NCBI RefSeq assembly: GCF_009797935.1
Contig: NZ_VOLC01000004.1
Coordinates: 62,001 to 126,000, forward strand
Reading direction: 5' to 3'
DNA length: 64,000 nucleotides
Source of the DNA: Lunatibacter salilacus
Lineage (GTDB): Bacteria > Bacteroidota > Bacteroidia > Cytophagales > Cyclobacteriaceae
The notes beneath the pieces are model-generated. The model was not told where the DNA came from and did not search any database. It saw nothing but the letters and a program-made list of their open reading frames with translations. The translations under genes and the position numbers were made by a program. Shown piece by piece: positions 63,077-64,000 of the stretch. Position 1 is the stretch's first letter. Every line of letters starts with the position of its first letter.

Positions 63077-64000
63077 ATGAACACAACTGATTACACGGAA
63101 CTTCAGGTAACGACCAACTTCTCCTTTCTTCGGGGAGGTTCCCATCCGGAGGAGATGGTATGGAGAGCAAGCCAGTTGGGTTATGGGGCTATTGCGGTGA
63201 CTGACCGCAATACACTGGCGGGGATCGTAAGGGCACATGCTGCAGTCAAAGATTCCGGACTGCGTTTTATTCCTGCATGTCGCCTGGATCTTCTGGACGG
63301 CCCAAGCTTATTGGCCTATCCTAAAGACCAGGAGGCATATGGACGTCTATCATCCCTACTTACGGTGGGCAACCTGAGAGCCGAAAAGGGAGTTTGTCAC
63401 CTCTATAAATCTGATGTGTATGAACATGCCCGGGGAATTATATTCATGGTGGTGCCCCCAATTGGATTAAATGCCGCTTTGGATTTTGAATTGGACTTTT
63501 ATACCGCATTAGGAGAATATAAAGAGGCTTTTGGAAATAGCCTTTATATGGCTGCGGCTTTTTACTATGCCGGCAGCGACCATAAAAGGATGTTCAGACT
63601 GTTGAAGGCTGAGAAAAAATTTGACATTCCAATAGTAGCCGTGAATGACGTCCATTATCACGGCAAGGGAAGAAGGGCACTTCAGGATGTGCTTACCTGC
63701 ATTCGGGAAAAGTGTACAGTGGAAAGTGCGGGGTTTCGGCTCCATCCCAATGCCGAGCGGTACCTCAAGGACCGGGAGGAGATGTACCGTTTGTTTCGGG
63801 AATATCCCGATGCCCTAAAAAGGTCAATTGAAATTGGAGAATCCTGTCAGTTTTCGCTTGATCAGCTAAAATATCAATATCCAGAAGAAATCACCAGTGG
63901 GGGGCGCAGTCCGCAGGAAGAACTGGAGATGCTGACTTGGGAGGGGGCAAATGCCAGCTTTGGTGGAAAAATTCCCAAAACCATTTATGATACAATTGTT
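63077..64000 (+). CDS. dnaE2: Error-prone DNA polymerase III alpha (DnaE2), 5' part only
   Basis: The window ends inside the gene; 308 residues are visible. The N-terminal PHP domain is clear: TELQVTTNFSFLRGGSHPEE, GYGAIAVTDRNTLAGIVRAH, then VAVNDVHYHGKGRRALQDVL and CIREKCTVESAG. DnaE2 polymerises across lesions with the help of ImuA/ImuB and causes damage-induced mutation. It starts at ATG 63077 after 35 bp and is probably cotranscribed with imuB. Confidence 0.93.
   Translation, partial: MNTTDYTELQVTTNFSFLRGGSHPEEMVWRASQLGYGAIAVTDRNTLAGIVRAHAAVKDSGLRFIPACRLDLLDGPSLLAYPKDQEAYGRLSSLLTVGNLRAEKGVCHLYKSDVYEHARGIIFMVVPPIGLNAALDFELDFYTALGEYKEAFGNSLYMAAAFYYAGSDHKRMFRLLKAEKKFDIPIVAVNDVHYHGKGRRALQDVLTCIREKCTVESAGFRLHPNAERYLKDREEMYRLFREYPDALKRSIEIGESCQFSLDQLKYQYPEEITSGGRSPQEELEMLTWEGANASFGGKIPKTIYDTIV

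Overview
The window reads as chromosomal DNA of a Bacteroidota heterotroph, most likely a member of the Cyclobacteriaceae/Cytophagales (an inference). The grounds are two ECF sigma/FecR/SusC/SusD sets, STN domains at the SusC N-termini, Tat- or Sec-exported sugar enzymes of the ThuA, DUF1080, RraA and MR/MLE families, weak Shine-Dalgarno signals, and a few TAnnTTTG-type -7 elements. No rRNA, tRNA, CRISPR array or intact insertion sequence was seen.

Layout. 0.3-13.2 kb: an exported (beta/alpha)8 glycosidase-like protein, then sigma factor, anti-sigma factor, SusC and SusD, then a BNR_4 beta-propeller protein and a very AT-rich fusion of sugar dehydrogenase, PKD domain, cytochrome c and C-terminal beta domain. 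13.7-23.1 kb: a second sigma/FecR/SusC/SusD set closed by a terminator, then a DUF5060 glycosidase-like protein. 23.1-30.4 kb: a decay zone with three adjacent internally deleted pseudogenes (nitrilase-type hydrolase, BNR_4, sulfatase), a short-chain dehydrogenase with a truncated second copy, a MazF-like toxin/antitoxin pair with an apparent frameshift, an aldo/keto reductase remnant, one intact sulfatase and a VOC protein. 30.4-37.4 kb: a ThuA protein, then an exported aldo/keto reductase, MR/MLE-type dehydratase and RraA-type aldolase, bracketed by two Uma2 nuclease paralogues. 37.6-46.5 kb: an AAA/DUF4143 ATPase, a DUF2459 protein, a GH36-like enzyme, a cupredoxin, a DUF6797-like propeller protein and a cellulase-fold protein. 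46.6-53 kb: a tight cluster of beta-decarboxylating dehydrogenase, cyclase-family hydrolase, DUF1537 four-carbon acid sugar kinase, Gfo/Idh/MocA oxidoreductase, FCD-type GntR regulator and ACS-family MFS transporter. 53-60 kb: an AI-2E-family permease, a PQQ dehydrogenase with cytochrome c, a DUF1080-PmoA fusion, a SnoaL-like protein and a cupin. 60-64 kb: a LexA-like XRE-S24 regulator divergent from imuA-imuB-dnaE2, a mutagenic DNA-repair cassette whose last gene runs off the window.

How it may work together. The SusC/D pairs would bind and import oligosaccharides under sigma/anti-sigma surface signalling. The exported glycosidases, sulfatase and BNR protein would trim them. The exported PQQ/cytochrome dehydrogenases, cupredoxin, MR/MLE dehydratase and RraA aldolase suggest that sugars are partly oxidised and cleaved outside the cytoplasm. 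The MFS/kinase/dehydrogenase cluster could then take up and finish small acid sugars under GntR control. This route is inferred from gene families only.

The features I find most unusual are that possible periplasmic sugar-acid route with its nonstandard DUF1537 cluster, a perfect 19-bp palindrome before the GntR gene with a degenerate second copy before the cupredoxin gene, and two tandem pairs of 88/89-bp repeats that each begin with ATGAAA and abut a start codon.
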